Assembly (NCBI GenBank): GCA_017431755.1
Contig: JAFRKM010000004.1
Coordinates: 1-8,502 of the forward strand
DNA length: 8,502 nt
From: Clostridia bacterium
Lineage (GTDB): Bacteria; Bacillota; Clostridia; Oscillospirales; Acutalibacteraceae
Direction of reading: 5' to 3'
The stretch's first letter is position 1, and each line of letters begins with the position of its first letter. Positions 7,188 to 8,502 of this stretch are shown in pieces. A model generated the notes under the pieces. That model searched no databases. It was not told where the DNA came from and saw only the letters and a list, made by a program, of their open reading frames with translations. The translations under genes were made by a program, and so were the position numbers.

Positions 7188-8502
7188 TTAAAATTTTTCC
7201 ACACCTTTAATAGTCACTTTTGCATGAATAAGCGGATCCGGCTTTACTTTTTCGGGATTTAATACCACTGCCTCTTTTATAATTTCTTCGGCGCATTTAC
7301 ATTTTTTTATTTCAGATGAATATAAAACTGCTACTACGTCGCCTTTTTCAACTTTATCACCAATTTTTTTAGAAAGAATCATCCCGGCTTTATAGTCAAT
7401 ACTATCTTCTTTTTTTAAACGTCCAACACCCAAAACCATAGATGCTTTACCCAGTTTTTCAGCATCCATAAAAGAAATATATCCTTCTTTTTCCGCAACA
7501 ACTTTATAGCAAACATCATCTTTTTCTAACGTATCAAAATCATCAAACGACGATAAATCGCCACCTTGTCTGGAAATCATTTCTTTAAATTTGCTATACG
7601 CTTTACCGTTATCTATAACTTCATTTACAAGGTTTATACACTCTTCCAAAGTACCTTTTCCGGCCATAAAAAGCATATTTGCCGCTAAATAAACAACAAC
7701 TTCTTTTAAATCTTTAGGGCCATTCCCTTTTAAAACTACGCACGACTCCCAAACTTCCAAAGAATTACCTATTGCGTTTCCAAGTGGAGCATCCATATCT
7801 GTTATAACCGCCATAACTTTTCTGCCAAAATTTTCACCTATTTTAACCATTATTTCGGAAAGTTCAACTGCATCGTCAAGAGTTTTCATAAATGCACCTT
7901 TTCCGGTTTTAACGTCAAGCAAAATACAATCCGCGCCAAATGCAATTTTTTTGCTCATTATACTGGAAGCCACAAGAGGTTTGCTTTCTACCGTAGCTGT
8001 TACATCACGAAGAGCATATATTTTTTTATCTGCTGGAACTAAATTCCCTGTTTGGCTTACAACACTGCATCCTACACTTTTAACTATTTCAAAAAAATTT
8101 TCCATAGAAAGTGACACATTCATTCCCGGGATGGATTCTAATTTATCAACCGTGCCTCCTGTATAGCCAAGCCCACGCCCTGACATTTTTGCTACTTTAA
8201 CACCGCACGCAGCAACAATCGGCACAACAATCAAAGTCGTCTTATCCCCCACTCCGCCAGTGCTATGTTTATCTACTTTTATACCAGAAATAGAAGTAAG
8301 GTCCATTCTTTCGCCAGAATCAAGCATACTTTTGGAAAAATTAAAACATTCTTCTTCGTTCATTCCGGTAAAATAAACCGCCATATGAAATGCCGACATT
8401 AGATAATCGGGTATTTTAGCACTTACATATTCATTTATAATATACTTTATTTCTTCTTCACTTAAACTCTTATTATCACGCTTTTTGTCAATTATGTCAT
8501 AC
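7188..8502 (-). CDS. pdp: Pyrimidine-nucleoside phosphorylase (5' end just outside the window)
   Basis: The enzyme reversibly splits uridine, thymidine and deoxyuridine with phosphate into base and (deoxy)ribose 1-phosphate, for nucleoside salvage and carbon use. It acts in the cytoplasm, normally as a dimer. The frame is open to the right edge, with 437 residues visible. It does not begin at the internal Met at 8397-8399, because the family N-terminus (YDIIDKKRD, then a helix ending IPDYL) lies before it. Only about 1-3 residues should be missing. Landmarks, counted from the first visible residue, are KHSTGGVGDK (78-87) for phosphate and substrate binding and the family signature SGRGLGYTGGTVDK (107-120). 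Further on are SSIMSKKIAFGAD and LLDVKTGKGAFMK. The C-terminal alpha/beta domain ends in PDPLIHAKVTIKGVEKF. The Firmicutes context favours the broad-specificity Pdp over DeoA (thymidine phosphorylase), but sequence alone does not prove specificity. ligA starts 17 bases downstream. Confidence 0.93.
   Translation of the reverse strand, partial: YDIIDKKRDNKSLSEEEIKYIINEYVSAKIPDYLMSAFHMAVYFTGMNEEECFNFSKSMLDSGERMDLTSISGIKVDKHSTGGVGDKTTLIVVPIVAACGVKVAKMSGRGLGYTGGTVDKLESIPGMNVSLSMENFFEIVKSVGCSVVSQTGNLVPADKKIYALRDVTATVESKPLVASSIMSKKIAFGADCILLDVKTGKGAFMKTLDDAVELSEIMVKIGENFGRKVMAVITDMDAPLGNAIGNSLEVWESCVVLKGNGPKDLKEVVVYLAANMLFMAGKGTLEECINLVNEVIDNGKAYSKFKEMISRQGGDLSSFDDFDTLEKDDVCYKVVAEKEGYISFMDAEKLGKASMVLGVGRLKKEDSIDYKAGMILSKKIGDKVEKGDVVAVLYSSEIKKCKCAEEIIKEAVVLNPEKVKPDPLIHAKVTIKGVEKF

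Overview
The window is low-GC DNA with AGGAGG-type ribosome binding sites and gerA-type spore-germination genes. It also carries a cyclophilin lipoprotein, Firmicutes-type ligA and pdp, and a small coiled-coil protein of the kind found beside rsmD in Clostridia. Together these point to an endospore-forming clostridium, or a descendant of one. Genus cannot be told from the sequence alone.

Layout. Positions 1-3057 are on the minus strand. Read in transcription order they hold a 126-residue cysteine-rich protein (2677-3057), a GerAA-type germinant-receptor subunit (1031-2452, with an open frame reaching back to 2587) and a GerAB-type permease subunit (1-1011, running off the left edge). Positions 3263-5128 are a plus-strand operon: a cyclophilin-type peptidyl-prolyl isomerase lipoprotein, RsmD, and a 158-residue coiled-coil protein. 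A consensus vegetative promoter (3188-3216) precedes it and a hairpin terminator (5156-5187) ends it. Positions 5194-8502 are a minus-strand pair, pyrimidine-nucleoside phosphorylase followed by NAD-dependent DNA ligase. They converge on the same hairpin, which has T runs on both strands.

The most notable signal is in the germination locus, where two adjacent genes both look damaged. gerAB has a single in-frame TGA at 226-228. Beyond it the same frame stays open for 75 more codons and still encodes the expected C-terminal part of the family. gerAA has no usable ATG, GTG or TTG in frame until a GTG at 2452, although recognisable family sequence continues upstream of it. A well-placed ribosome binding site and ATG at 2606-2608 are followed by two in-frame TAA codons. 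This suggests a germinant-receptor operon in early decay, or clustered sequence errors. Genome-wide UGA recoding is not supported, because the other genes carry no internal TGA and tryptophan is encoded by TGG.

The remaining genes are intact housekeeping functions: protein folding outside the membrane, rRNA methylation, DNA replication and repair, and nucleoside salvage. I saw no tRNA, rRNA, CRISPR array, insertion sequence or phage gene. No stretch longer than 300 bases lacks a gene or gene remnant.
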